64,000 nucleotides of DNA from Kiritimatiellota bacterium B12222 (GTDB lineage Bacteria > Verrucomicrobiota > Kiritimatiellia > SS1-B-03-39 > UBA6053). The translations under genes were made by a program, and so were the position numbers. The DNA lies in contig CP120722.1 in NCBI GenBank assembly GCA_029719485.1, forward strand, positions 1,736,001 to 1,800,000, written 5' to 3'. Shown piece by piece: positions 17,715 through 26,348 of this stretch. The notes beneath the pieces were generated by a model that saw only the letters and a program-made list of their open reading frames with translations, was not told the DNA's origin and ran no database searches. Position 1 is the stretch's first letter; each line of letters opens with the position of its first letter.

Positions 17715-18583
17715 TGGAGATTTACACCGAAGATCAGTGGAAGGCGGAACGTGAGTGTTATCAGGCGGAGATACGTCCGTGGGTGGAGCGGAGGCGGGAG
17801 CGACGGAGTCGGGGCTTGAAGCATCCCTTTGAAGATTTTTTATGGGAGTATTATGCGTTGCGGGGAGGGCGCATGTTGCAGTGGAGTCCGGGTGCGGGCA
17901 TCGGTTTGGTGGGGGGGGGCGAAGACCTGTTTCCGGAAAAAGAGGGCTATGCACAGCAGGGGGATGTGCGGTATTTGGATCCTTTTTTGTGGGCGGCAAA
18001 ACGCAAAAATGGCCTGCGGTGGATTCGGAATTTATTGATTCAAACACAAAATCGTGCGCCGGTATATGCCTGTTTAGGTTTGCATGAGTGGGCGATGGTT
18101 TATGAAGAAAAAGATGTTAGACATCCGCAGTTGCCGTTGCGTTTGGGGCATGTGGAAACTCGCAATATGGTGGAATCGATGCCGTTGCAGTGCACGCATT
18201 TTGACGCGTTTCGTTTTTTTAGTGAATCGGCAAAACCGTTAAATGCGACGACATTGTCGTCCGAGGGATCCCCTCAGCAGGAGCAACCGGGCTGTTTGCA
18301 TGCAAACATGGATTTGTATAAGTGGTGCATGAAGTTGCAACCTTTGGTGCCTTCATCTTTGGTGATCGATTGTTTTCACTTGGCATGGCGGGCGCGTGAA
18401 ATTGACATGCGGGCGAGTCCCTATGATGTGAGCAGTATGGGCTACGAGCCCATATGCATTGAGACGCCTGCGGGTCGCAAAAGTTATGTGGCGTTGCAGA
18501 AAAAGATTTCAGAAGAGGCCCGCCCTTTACGGGCCCGTTTAATAGAAGTGTTAGAGTTGGACGTTGTGCTGGCGGCGGGCTGA
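17714..18583 (+). CDS. Conserved protein of a family often labelled 3-methyladenine DNA glycosylase
   Basis: A 289-residue cytoplasmic protein. The C-terminal block MDLYKWCMKLQPLVPSSLV, then IDCFHLAWRAREIDMRASPY, then GYEPICIETPAGRKSYV resembles a family that databases often name 3-methyladenine DNA glycosylase. I see no helix-hairpin-helix or other glycosylase signature, so that name should be treated with caution. It overlaps the FkbM gene by one base, giving a four-gene run. A role tied to the glycan cluster is equally possible. Confidence 0.5.
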   Translation: MEIYTEDQWKAERECYQAEIRPWVERRRERRSRGLKHPFEDFLWEYYALRGGRMLQWSPGAGIGLVGGGEDLFPEKEGYAQQGDVRYLDPFLWAAKRKNGLRWIRNLLIQTQNRAPVYACLGLHEWAMVYEEKDVRHPQLPLRLGHVETRNMVESMPLQCTHFDAFRFFSESAKPLNATTLSSEGSPQQEQPGCLHANMDLYKWCMKLQPLVPSSLVIDCFHLAWRAREIDMRASPYDVSSMGYEPICIETPAGRKSYVALQKKISEEARPLRARLIEVLELDVVLAAG

Positions 18584-18817
18584 GGCCCTTGTGGGAAGAG
18601 GCTGAAAGGCTTTTGGGAGGGGGATAGCTCAGAAGGACAACGGGTAGGGGCTAACCTCTTTTTAACCACTTTTACTTTGACCTCATGTCCTGCTGGCTTT
18701 TTGATGAGGATGGACATATATTCACCATGCCTGCAGGCTGTGGCGGGGTTGACATTTCGCGTGTGCGGCTTCAACTTGGAACACTGTGGGCAGAGACCTG
18801 CTTGGAAACGCCACATT
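18584..18817 (+). other. Intergenic region upstream of mgtE
   Basis: No gene and no recognisable magnesium riboswitch. A TTGACA lies at about 18748 but lacks a good -10 partner. The open frame of mgtE extends back to 18677 without family similarity, which is why the start was placed at 18818. Confidence 0.4.
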
Positions 18818-20185
18818 ATGGATGAACTCAAACTGAACATAGACGATGACTTGAAAGCGCTGCTGGTTGCACGAGATGCGACAGGGGTGGCTAATTTCAT
18901 GCGTAGCTTGCCTCCGTCGGACACCAGTATCACGGTGACCAACCTCAGTGAGGAGTATCAGGATCTCTTTTGGACTTTGCTGATTGCGGGTGACAGTGAT
19001 CTGGCCGCGGATTTGGCCGAGCATTTTCCTGACGATTATGCGGAAGATTTGGTTGAGGATTTGGATTCGGATTCAGCGGCGAAGTTATTGGATCATTTCG
19101 ATTCTGACGAACAGTATGAAATTCTCTCACGATTGGATGAAGAGCAGTCCGAAGAGATTTTAGGCAAGATGACGGCTATAGAGGCGCTCGATGTGGAGCG
19201 GCGTCTGAAATATGAACGGGATGAAGCCGGGGGGATCATGATGACGGAAATTTTGGTCTATCCCGAAAGTGTCACCCGTCAGAACATTGTAAATGATTTG
19301 CGGGACAATTATGAAAAGCATCGTTCCTATGAGCAACGATATATTTTTAATGTCGATGCGGAAGGGAAGTTGACGGGAACCATCCCCATGCGGAAATTGG
19401 TGTATGCGCCCTTGGATTGGGAGCAGGATGACCTATACGGAAAATGTGTTCAGGCGGTAGAGGCCACCACGGATTTGGATGATTTGCGTTCGACCTTTGA
19501 TCGGGTGGACCATTCGGTGGTGCCGGTGGTAGATGAAGCAGGCGTGCTGTTAGGTGCGGTGACCCGGGCGGCAGTGCAAGAAGCAATTGCCAAGCGTCAG
19601 GAAGAACAAATGATGCAATTTGGCGGTTTGATTTCCGGTGAAGAGTTGCGGATTATGCCTTTTACGTCGCGTTGTTTGAAGCGATTGGCCTTTTTGATGC
19701 CGAGTATTCTGCTTTCATATTTAGCGGTGGGTGTGATTGCGATTTACGAACCCGTGATTAAAGAAATCTCGGTGTTGGCGGTGTTTTTACCGATGGTGGC
19801 CAATTTAAGTGGGGCGGCTGGAAATCAGGCGGTGGCGGTGAGTATTCGGGAATTGACCTTAGGATTGATCGATAAGCGGCATTTAACCCGGGTATTAGGG
19901 AAAGAAGTGCTGATTGGGTTGGTCAACGGTTTGACGATTGGGGGTGTTTTAGCTGGGATCACTTACCTCATGCGACCCGATCAAACTTATTTGTTGCCGA
20001 TGGTGGTGGGGGTGGCCTATGCCTGTAGTTCGGTGATCGCGGTTTGTGTGGGTGGGTGTTTGCCCTTGTTGCTCAAACGCATAGATATTGATCCCGCGAT
20101 GTTGTCGAGTCCGATGCTCACGACCTTGACAGATATGGCGAGTTTCTTTTTGGTGTTGAGTTTGGCGTCAGTGATTTTATTATGA
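18818..20185 (+). CDS. mgtE: Magnesium transporter MgtE
   Basis: A 455-residue Mg2+ channel. The order is an N-terminal helical superhelix (about 1-130, rich in Asp/Glu), two CBS domains (about 135-255, including DRVDHSVVPVVDEAGVLLG) that sense cytosolic Mg2+, then five membrane helices with the signature NLSGAAGNQAVAV. ATG 18818 gives MDELKLNIDDDL and the usual family length; longer starts add 47 unrelated residues. Confidence 0.93.
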   Translation: MDELKLNIDDDLKALLVARDATGVANFMRSLPPSDTSITVTNLSEEYQDLFWTLLIAGDSDLAADLAEHFPDDYAEDLVEDLDSDSAAKLLDHFDSDEQYEILSRLDEEQSEEILGKMTAIEALDVERRLKYERDEAGGIMMTEILVYPESVTRQNIVNDLRDNYEKHRSYEQRYIFNVDAEGKLTGTIPMRKLVYAPLDWEQDDLYGKCVQAVEATTDLDDLRSTFDRVDHSVVPVVDEAGVLLGAVTRAAVQEAIAKRQEEQMMQFGGLISGEELRIMPFTSRCLKRLAFLMPSILLSYLAVGVIAIYEPVIKEISVLAVFLPMVANLSGAAGNQAVAVSIRELTLGLIDKRHLTRVLGKEVLIGLVNGLTIGGVLAGITYLMRPDQTYLLPMVVGVAYACSSVIAVCVGGCLPLLLKRIDIDPAMLSSPMLTTLTDMASFFLVLSLASVILL

Positions 20186-20258
20186 AAAAAAAGCGAAAAT
20201 CCGATTCGCCATGTGTGGTCTTTTGGAGTAGTTTCCTAAAAACGGAGTTTATTAAAAT

Positions 20259-20462
20259 ATGAAAATTGTTACCAAAATCCGTGTTACGACGGTGATTATT
20301 CTTGCGCTTTCCTGGTCTTTAGGTCGCTATGCGAACCCTGCCTGGTTGTGGATTGGGGCATTTGTGGGCGTAAACATTTTACAAAGTGCGTTCACGGGAT
20401 TTTGTCCTGCAGAAACCTTTTTTAAAGCGATGGCGCGCAATAAAAATGCGGGCAGCCTTTAA
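20259..20462 (+). CDS. DUF2892-like small membrane protein
   Basis: A 67-residue protein with two hydrophobic stretches (about 8-24 and 29-46) and the characteristic ending FTGFCPAETFF, like the YgaP-type DUF2892 membrane domain often found with rhodanese. No rhodanese domain is attached. GGAG-like sequence precedes the start. Function unknown; perhaps linked to sulfur or thiol chemistry in other organisms. Confidence 0.65.
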   Translation: MKIVTKIRVTTVIILALSWSLGRYANPAWLWIGAFVGVNILQSAFTGFCPAETFFKAMARNKNAGSL

Positions 20463-20499
20463 GCGAAGTATTGATTTTTCATGTAAGTAGTTAGATTTG

Positions 20500-20565
20500 C
20501 GTTCGTATTTTGTTTATACCGCCCTTTTTTGGGTATAAGCAACGCGATCTATTTTAATACGAACG
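20500..20565 (+). promoter_or_regulatory. Nested inverted repeat in the folE2 leader
   Basis: Outer arms CGTTCGTATT (20500-20509) and AATACGAACG (20556-20565) enclose inner arms TTATACC (20514-20520) and GGTATAA (20532-20538). The structure ends 8 bases before the folE2 start. It could be a two-stem RNA leader or overlapping operators; Zur-type control is known for folE2 elsewhere but is only inferred here. Confidence 0.45.
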
Positions 20566-20573
20566 AAACGATC

Positions 20574-21398
20574 ATGAAATCAAAACAGACAATTGAACGG
20601 GATGTACAGCTGGACATGGATCACCGCGGGGTGGCGATTCAGCAGGTGGGCATTTCACAGGTAAAATATCCTTTAACGCTTTCAGGAATTGAGCGCGATG
20701 CCACCGCATACCAATCGGTTTCTGCTGAGCTCTCTCTGTCGGTAAGTCTGGAACAGGAGCTGAAGGGCATTCATATGAGCCGTTTGGTTGAGGATTTAAT
20801 TGAGATGGATGGTCATTTGAGTGTGACAGGTCTGGCCACGCTTTTACATCGGCTGAAGGAACATCAACAAGCGAATGCCGCGAGTTTGAGCCTGTCCTTT
20901 GACTACTATTTAGATCGAACGGCGCCTGTGAGTGGTCGGGTGGGAAAGCAAGCCTATCATTGTGAACTTGAAGGGCAGTTAGACGAAGGGCAACTGATCC
21001 TGGTACAGAAGGTGGAAGTTCCGGTGACCACGCTTTGTCCCTGCAGCAAAGAAATTTCTGCCTATGGTGCCCATAATCAACGGGGCTATGTCGAGGTCAG
21101 GTTGGAGCATCACTTTGCCGCAGATGAGTCTTTGGATCTGAGTATTTCCCTCGAAGAAGTGATCGAGGAGGTTGAAGCCTCTGCCTCCGCACCTTTGTAT
21201 CCCATTTTGAAACGAACCGACGAACGTTATGTCACCATGCAAGCCTATGAAGAGCCTCGATTTGTTGAGGATATGGTGAGGAATGTTGCGGTGTTTCTTA
21301 GAGATGACGCGCGGATAGACCGCTGGCAGGTGCGTGTCACCAATCATGAATCCATTCATCAACATAACGCCTTCGCTGTGGTCAGCGGGGGACGTTAA
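20574..21398 (+). CDS. folE2: GTP cyclohydrolase FolE2 (type IB)
   Basis: A 274-residue metal-dependent GTP cyclohydrolase making dihydroneopterin triphosphate for folate synthesis, using Mn or Fe in place of the zinc of FolE. The metal/catalytic block VEVPVTTLCPCSKEIS and the following AHNQRGYVEV are diagnostic; the C-terminal VRVTNHESIHQHNAFA is also conserved. ATG 20574 was preferred to 20529, which falls inside the leader stem. It ends 7 bases before the next gene. Confidence 0.92.
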   Translation: MKSKQTIERDVQLDMDHRGVAIQQVGISQVKYPLTLSGIERDATAYQSVSAELSLSVSLEQELKGIHMSRLVEDLIEMDGHLSVTGLATLLHRLKEHQQANAASLSLSFDYYLDRTAPVSGRVGKQAYHCELEGQLDEGQLILVQKVEVPVTTLCPCSKEISAYGAHNQRGYVEVRLEHHFAADESLDLSISLEEVIEEVEASASAPLYPILKRTDERYVTMQAYEEPRFVEDMVRNVAVFLRDDARIDRWQVRVTNHESIHQHNAFAVVSGGR

Positions 21399-21405
21399 GG
21401 TACTT

Positions 21406-21909
21406 ATGGCTTCCTGTCTTAAAACGCCTGAAGGGATTCAATTATCTTTAGAAGCCAATGAAGTGGATCTGATTCACTTTTTGGGGCGTGAGTTGCGGAG
21501 GATGTTGGATCAGGGAGATCCAACTTACCCGAGTTTACGCCCCTTTCATCCCAGCTTACAGCGGGCTGGAGATCCAGAATCGGCTTTGACGGGGCTGGAA
21601 GAAGATATGGACAAGGCTCTGATGATGATTCGTCTAGAGAGGATTGAAGGGATACAGGAAGAGTTGTTGCATCGGGATGCGGGCACGGATGTGTTGCAAG
21701 TGACCATGGATGAGGCGCGAACGGATTTGTGGTTGGCTTATTTGGCTGATTTACGTTTGTTGCTCTCAGCGGTCATCGGGATTACCCCTGAAAATCCGGA
21801 TCCGTTTATGGATCAGAACGAAGAAGACTGGACCATGGAAATGAAAATGTATGAGTTCCTTTCGGTTTTACAGGAGTGGTTGCTGGGCGCAGTGATGGGG
21901 GAGGATTGA
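21406..21909 (+). CDS. Unknown helical protein, possibly DUF2017-like
   Basis: A 168-residue acidic, helical protein just after folE2. The block ARTDLWLAYLADLRLLLSAV and the ending YEFLSVLQEWLLGAVMGED recall the DUF2017 family, but this is a weak match by eye. Downstream of the BlaI gene at 25290-25370 there is a second copy of its last 26 codons. ATG 21406 chosen because the longer frame overlaps folE2. Function unknown. Confidence 0.55.
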   Translation: MASCLKTPEGIQLSLEANEVDLIHFLGRELRRMLDQGDPTYPSLRPFHPSLQRAGDPESALTGLEEDMDKALMMIRLERIEGIQEELLHRDAGTDVLQVTMDEARTDLWLAYLADLRLLLSAVIGITPENPDPFMDQNEEDWTMEMKMYEFLSVLQEWLLGAVMGED

Positions 21910-21911
21910 GA

Positions 21912-21952
21912 GTCAGTGGTCAGTGGTCAGTGGTCAGTTGTGATTGGTGAGT
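21912..21952 (+). repeat. Heptamer repeat (GTCAGTG)n
   Basis: Four tandem copies of GTCAGTG/GTCAGTT followed by related GTGATTG, directly after the stop codon. Related arrays occur at 25371-25441, 26225-26290 and 28361-28400. Confidence 0.8.
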
Positions 21953-21995
21953 AACGGGAACACAAAACAGATGCCTCTCCATCTGAATAGGCCGA

Positions 21996-24782
21996 TTAAG
22001 GTCGAGAGGGGCGTATGTGAAATGTTCGCAAGTCGTCCCGATAGAGTTCGATGTCTTCACCTGCATATGCCACTTCGACGGTGTTGCTTCCGTCGGGATA
22101 GACCATTTCGATTTGGTAAAGATCCTTTCCGGCCTGCGAACGAAGATAGCGCACCTGCATACGATATTTTTTATTTACGATGCTATTACTCACCGTGATG
22201 ATGTTTATCCCTTTTTCTTCGGCCATTTTCATGCGGTTGCCTGCGGTTTCATCTTCATCGGACACGATGCAAAATTCGGTATTCACGAAGAAGCGATTGC
22301 CGGGAGATGGATTCTTTTCGCCATCTATCTTCTCTGCTCCTGCGAGAGCGGGAAGTAGGTCCTTGATGTTTTCCGCTTTTTCCAACACGATTCCCTTGTC
22401 GTTTAGCAAATAGGCTTCGGAATAACCTGTTCCACCCATTCCTAGTAGATAACCGGCCTCTATACCTCCGTTTTCGACATACCCGCTGATGAAACGAGGA
22501 TCTTTCGGAGCTTTTACGTCAGGAAGCGGGTTACCCGCTTGGGTGGTTCGTATCTGCACGACGTGCAACTGGGGATAGTCGGATATTTCTTTAGAGAAAT
22601 ATGCTGGATAGTAAAAAGTGCCACCGAAACTCACCAACATGGGCCTACCCATATAGTCTTTGAGCTGGGTGGGTATTCCGCCGTCGATTTTAAAGGTAAG
22701 ATTAGGCATCGGATCGCCTACCGTTAACCGTTCGGCTCGGTTGGGGACCATGTGGATCGTACCCACATCTACCTCGTCACTAGACTCAGGAACTTCAAAC
22801 ACCCTTTGGGCACCCCCAAGTTGCTTATATCGCTCCATCCCGCTTTCCTGCGTAGGATAAGCCCAAAGGGAAAGTTGATAGTTGCCAGGTTTAACGTGCT
22901 CGGCGTGGAAGTTTCCCTGTTCGTCGACGGTCCCTGAAATCCGGTTGAGGTTTTTACGCATGTGGATAAGCCCCGCATCAGATTGCCAGTACTTATCCAT
23001 GGCTTCAGCCTGTTCTTCCGGGGATAGAAGATGATCGGGATAGAAATTATCTTTCGGCAAAAGGACTTCCCGAATGAAGAACTGTTGCTTACGAAGAGCT
23101 TGATCCCCCATCGCCGAGCGATCAATTTTCCCCACCACTGTTTTCCCATTCATCTGGAGGGTCACCACTACTTTTTGGCCAGGTAAAATCCGGATCGCAT
23201 CGGCGGGCATGGTAAACCCTTTTGTTTGAGGATCGATGCGTGAGCAGAGATAGGTGCCTGGTGCTATTCGATCAAATGAGAAGCGGCCTTCATCATCTGT
23301 AACCACCGGCGTCTCTCGAACCAAATCAATGTCGATGCTGGGAATGCCACTGTATTCAATGATGGGTAAGCTCATGATATGAACCATTTCGTTGGCCGCA
23401 GGTTGTCCACCGATCATCATGCGTCCTTCAATACGTCCCCAGGGTTGAATCATCAGCGATTGACCTGCTTCCCATTCTTTTCGGGTCAGGGTTACGGTGC
23501 CACTGTCATGGTATGCAAAGAGTTTAAATCGTTCATCTGGGTGTTGAAATTTAAAGTCACCGGAGGCATCTGTGATCCTCCTGTCCTTCCCGGGACTTTC
23601 CACGTCTCCATCACGAATGCTTACATTTTGCTGGTGGGTCGCAAGATAGACCACCGCGTCGGATGCGGGCGATCCGTCGGGTAACAGCACCTTGCCTGAT
23701 ATCGTTTGCATTGGAACCACTGCGCTTCCGCCGATGAGTACGGAGACTGTCAGTGAGAGCAACAGTACCGGAATCACGTAGGAGAGACGAATGGGTTTTT
23801 GCCGGAGAGTTTTGGGTAGTCGCTCTAACCGTTGACGGACATCACTTTTCCATGCAAAGGCCAATCCCATCGAAATGCCTTCTGCCTGTAAGGCCATTTC
23901 AGCGACCACCCGTTGATAGGCGGATGTGTTTTGCATCAGGGATGCGGCCGTCGCATCGGCCACCAGCTCGCAAGCGTTCATGTGGGTTTTCCGTATGCAC
24001 CAGACCCATGGCAGAAACCATAAAACCGATTTAAGGATGTCCAGGCCTGTATTCCAAAAGAGGTCATGATTTTTTATATGGGCGAATTCATGGGCCAATA
24101 CTGCGGTTATTTGATTTGCATCGTTTTCCTTCATGGCAGGCAATAGCACGAAGGAGTGGCGCCACCAAACCAGTACGGGGGAACGAATGATGGAGCTTTC
24201 ACGCACAGAAGGGGCCGCACGCAATTTCAGAAGCGCTTGCAAACGAGAAGATTCCGTTGCCAAGACTGTTGAAGGCTGGGTCGCACCTAAAACCAACCGG
24301 CGCATGTGGGCCAAGCCCCATAGCCCACGAATAAAAGAGATACCTAGACCTAAGCCCCAGAGAGCGATGAGGGTGAAGGTGACTGGATATTTAAGGGGGG
24401 CTTTTGAGCTTTCGAGTGGAAGGGGCGCGATGCTAGACAGGGGGGGCGTGACTTTTGTATTCGCTTCGCTCGTTGCGTCACTCATGGTAGGTTGTTGACG
24501 TAAAGAGTGGGCTACGGGAGTTATGCTCCGTTCTCTTGCGGGTAATGTGAGGGGTACCTTCATTTTGGGCAAGGTTTTGATCATCGATGACGCTGAAAGC
24601 GCGAGGCATCCTATGATCACAAAACGCCACAGGAAGACCCTCCATTTGGGGTTGAAGGACCGCAAGAAGAGGTGCGCAATCCAACCCGCGAGGATGAAGA
24701 TGCTGATCCGCCACAAAGCGCTTGCGACGCCGACATCGTATCCGGCCATCATGGGCAGCTGATTGATCCATTGATGATTCAT
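21996..24782 (-). CDS. BlaR1-type M56 peptidase fused to regulatory beta-domains and a thioredoxin-like domain
   Basis: A 928-residue membrane sensor-protease. The N-terminal M56 part has helices near 20-40, 50-66 and 133-152, zinc motif HEFAH (231-235) and third ligand Glu272 in CELVADA. A further membrane span lies at about 334-352. In place of a penicillin-binding sensor, the exterior part has two or three carboxypeptidase-regulatory-like beta domains (starting TISGKVLLPDGSP and RIEGRMMIGGQP) and a thioredoxin-fold domain (from VGDPMPNLTF) whose redox CxxC position reads GTFYYPAY, so it is not a thiol oxidoreductase. Start overlaps the blaI stop. The signal sensed is unknown. Confidence 0.85.
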   Translation of the reverse strand: MNHQWINQLPMMAGYDVGVASALWRISIFILAGWIAHLFLRSFNPKWRVFLWRFVIIGCLALSASSMIKTLPKMKVPLTLPARERSITPVAHSLRQQPTMSDATSEANTKVTPPLSSIAPLPLESSKAPLKYPVTFTLIALWGLGLGISFIRGLWGLAHMRRLVLGATQPSTVLATESSRLQALLKLRAAPSVRESSIIRSPVLVWWRHSFVLLPAMKENDANQITAVLAHEFAHIKNHDLFWNTGLDILKSVLWFLPWVWCIRKTHMNACELVADATAASLMQNTSAYQRVVAEMALQAEGISMGLAFAWKSDVRQRLERLPKTLRQKPIRLSYVIPVLLLSLTVSVLIGGSAVVPMQTISGKVLLPDGSPASDAVVYLATHQQNVSIRDGDVESPGKDRRITDASGDFKFQHPDERFKLFAYHDSGTVTLTRKEWEAGQSLMIQPWGRIEGRMMIGGQPAANEMVHIMSLPIIEYSGIPSIDIDLVRETPVVTDDEGRFSFDRIAPGTYLCSRIDPQTKGFTMPADAIRILPGQKVVVTLQMNGKTVVGKIDRSAMGDQALRKQQFFIREVLLPKDNFYPDHLLSPEEQAEAMDKYWQSDAGLIHMRKNLNRISGTVDEQGNFHAEHVKPGNYQLSLWAYPTQESGMERYKQLGGAQRVFEVPESSDEVDVGTIHMVPNRAERLTVGDPMPNLTFKIDGGIPTQLKDYMGRPMLVSFGGTFYYPAYFSKEISDYPQLHVVQIRTTQAGNPLPDVKAPKDPRFISGYVENGGIEAGYLLGMGGTGYSEAYLLNDKGIVLEKAENIKDLLPALAGAEKIDGEKNPSPGNRFFVNTEFCIVSDEDETAGNRMKMAEEKGINIITVSNSIVNKKYRMQVRYLRSQAGKDLYQIEMVYPDGSNTVEVAYAGEDIELYRDDLRTFHIRPSRP

Positions 24783-25177
24783 GAGAGGTCTCCATCTTGC
24801 GGTTTAGTTTCGTGATTTTCTGCGTAGGCTTTTAAGGCCTCGATATCCTCTGCCGACAATTTTTCAGACTTCACCAGATTGAGTACCATTGCAGAGACTG
24901 AGCCATTGAAATAGGTTTCCACCAGATCTCCCAACTGATTTTGCCAGGCTTTGGCTTGTTTGGTTTTTGCTTTATAGACATAGGCCTTGCCGAGCTTGCG
25001 ACGGGTTACATGTCCTTTTTCGCACAGAATGGTGAGGATAGAGCGCAAGGCGGGATTTTTGATCGGACGAGGGAAATGCTCTTGTATTTGGGCGGGTTTT
25101 GATTCGCCCTGCTCCCAAAGCACACTCATCACTTCGCGCTCTGCTGCCGTAAACTTCTGGGTCGTTTTGTGGTTCAT
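24779..25177 (-). CDS. BlaI/MecI family transcriptional repressor
   Basis: A 132-residue winged-helix repressor: FTAAEREVMSVLWEQGES, then NPALRSILTILCEKGHVTRR for the DNA-reading helix and wing, and a helical dimerisation tail. In this family the repressor is cleaved by the neighbouring M56 protease on signal. ATG 25177 was chosen; the longer frame to 25309 runs through the promoter and operators. It overlaps the M56 gene by 4 bases, so the pair is a bicistronic unit. Target genes other than itself are not visible nearby. Confidence 0.9.
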   Translation of the reverse strand: MNHKTTQKFTAAEREVMSVLWEQGESKPAQIQEHFPRPIKNPALRSILTILCEKGHVTRRKLGKAYVYKAKTKQAKAWQNQLGDLVETYFNGSVSAMVLNLVKSEKLSAEDIEALKAYAENHETKPQDGDLS

Positions 25178-25180
25178 ATG

Positions 25181-25240
25181 TGCAGAAGTATCTGCATGTT
25201 GAGAGCGTGTCAATGGTTTATGTGCAGAAAGATCTGCACA
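25181..25240 (-). promoter_or_regulatory. blaI promoter with two operator dyads
   Basis: Dyad 1, TGCAGA-N4-TCTGCA (25181-25196), lies just before the start codon; dyad 2, TGTGCAGA-N4-TCTGCACA (25221-25240), is a perfect 20-bp palindrome. On the minus strand TTGACA (25208-25213) and TACTTC (25185-25190) are 17 bases apart, so dyad 1 covers the -10 box and dyad 2 lies just above the -35 box. This fits autorepression by the BlaI-type protein. Confidence 0.75.
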
Positions 25241-25289
25241 TTTTGAGGGGGCATGCCCTCTACGTTTTGTTTTTAAGAGAGAGGGGGCG

Positions 25290-25370
25290 TGGACGATGGA
25301 AGATAACATGTACGGATTTTTATTCGTACTTCAGGAGTGGTTGCTCTCGGCGGTGATGGGGGAGGATTGA
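25290..25370 (+). pseudogene. Duplicated 3' scrap of the gene at 21406-21909
   Basis: The frame WTMEDNMYGFLFVLQEWLLS, AVMGED, stop matches the last 26 codons of the upstream unknown gene (WTMEMKMYEFLSVLQEWLLG, AVMGED, stop), and the nucleotide match continues past the stop into the GTCAGTG heptamers. Only this end is present, without a start or domain. It marks one edge of a duplication or insertion holding the BlaI/M56 pair. Confidence 0.75.
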
Positions 25371-25441
25371 GAGTCAGTGGTCAATTGTCATTGGGACGTG
25401 GTCATTTGTCATTGGGGATTAGTCACTTGTCAGTTGTCATG
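25371..25441 (+). repeat. Heptamer repeat (GTCATTG/GTCAGTG)n
   Basis: Interrupted copies of GTCAGTG, GTCAATT, GTCATTG and GTCACTT. It follows the duplicated gene scrap just as the array at 21912 follows the full gene. Confidence 0.75.
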
Positions 25442-25577
25442 GGGTAGTAGGGCGAGGGCATTCGTTCTGTGCCATTAAGCATTCGTCTTTGGGAATGTGG
25501 GTGTTGATCGGGTTCAACTTATACGATGATGTTTTTTCAGTCTTGTTCGGTATGTACCGCGTATGTATGATGTATGT

Positions 25578-25829
25578 ATGAGATTGACCATGAATATTGA
25601 CGGAGACTTGTTGGATCGGGTGGTGAAGATTACAGATTCTAAAACCAAAACCGATGCGATTACTTTTGCATTAAAGGAAGTGGATCGGCGCAACCGTCTT
25701 GCAACTACTTTGGCCGCAGGTACGGGGGCTACGGCATCTGAGTTAAAAGAAATGTTTGACCCCGAATCAGATCCGATGACCTTGAGGGTCGCAGAAGGGA
25801 CCATGCCCTATGGGAATCCCTCTCAATGA
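25578..25829 (+). CDS. VapB-type antitoxin
   Basis: An 83-residue protein with the N-terminal MRLTMNIDGDLLDRVVKITD and KTDAITFALKEVDRR, the DUF2191/VapB ribbon-helix-helix-like pattern. It would bind its own promoter and neutralise the toxin encoded next, with which it overlaps by 4 bases. ATG 25578 gives the expected family start. Heptamer repeats lie on both sides of the pair, compatible with an acquired module. Confidence 0.8.
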   Translation: MRLTMNIDGDLLDRVVKITDSKTKTDAITFALKEVDRRNRLATTLAAGTGATASELKEMFDPESDPMTLRVAEGTMPYGNPSQ

Positions 25830-26218
25830 TTCATCCTTTGTTGGTGGATAGTTCCTGGTATATCGCCCAGGCAAAAAAGGGTTTTGATCCGTTGAAGCAG
25901 TTGGCGCAGGTTTCCCACATTCGGGACATTGCGGTTTGCGGGATGATCATGTCTGAGGTGGGACGGGGATTAAAATATCCTAAATGGCTCACTCAATTTG
26001 AGAACGCTTGGCGGGAGATGTTCTATATTGAGTCTACGCAGACGGTTTGGCAAGTGACCTTAGAAATCGCCTGGGCACTTGATCGCAGTGGAAAGGTTTT
26101 ATCCCTTCAGGATGTACATATTGCCGCTTGTGCACGTACGGCTTCTGCCGTGATCTTAAGCTATGATCAACATTTCCAACAAATCCCAGGCGTAAAAGTG
26201 GTTCAGGACCTTTATTAG
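25826..26218 (+). CDS. VapC-type PIN-domain ribonuclease toxin
   Basis: A 130-residue PIN-domain protein. Acidic active-site residues appear in order: Asp8 (LLVDSSW), Glu44 (IMSEVGRG), Asp96 (SLQDVHIAA) and Asp114 (LSYDQHF). Such toxins cut tRNA or rRNA when antitoxin is lost. All key residues are intact, so the pair may be functional. Overlaps the antitoxin stop by ATGA. Confidence 0.87.
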   Translation: MIHPLLVDSSWYIAQAKKGFDPLKQLAQVSHIRDIAVCGMIMSEVGRGLKYPKWLTQFENAWREMFYIESTQTVWQVTLEIAWALDRSGKVLSLQDVHIAACARTASAVILSYDQHFQQIPGVKVVQDLY

Positions 26219-26224
26219 AAGCTG

Positions 26225-26290
26225 GCATTTGTCAGTAGTCAATCGTCAGTAGTTATTGGTCAGTATGCATGGGGCATTGGTCTTACGTTA
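26225..26290 (+). repeat. Heptamer repeat (GTCAGTA/GTCATTG-like)
   Basis: Degenerate copies of GTCAGTA, GTCAATC, GTTATTG and GCATTGG after vapC. Same family as at 25371 and 28361. Confidence 0.65.
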
Positions 26291-26348
26291 TTTGGCATTG
26301 GTTAGAAATTTCCTTGTCAAAATCTATGGAAAGGCGTTAAATTTTGGG

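Noticed and set aside
18618-18690. tRNA-like start GGGGATAGCTCAG
   Set aside because: No T-loop, no anticodon arm and no matching acceptor stem.
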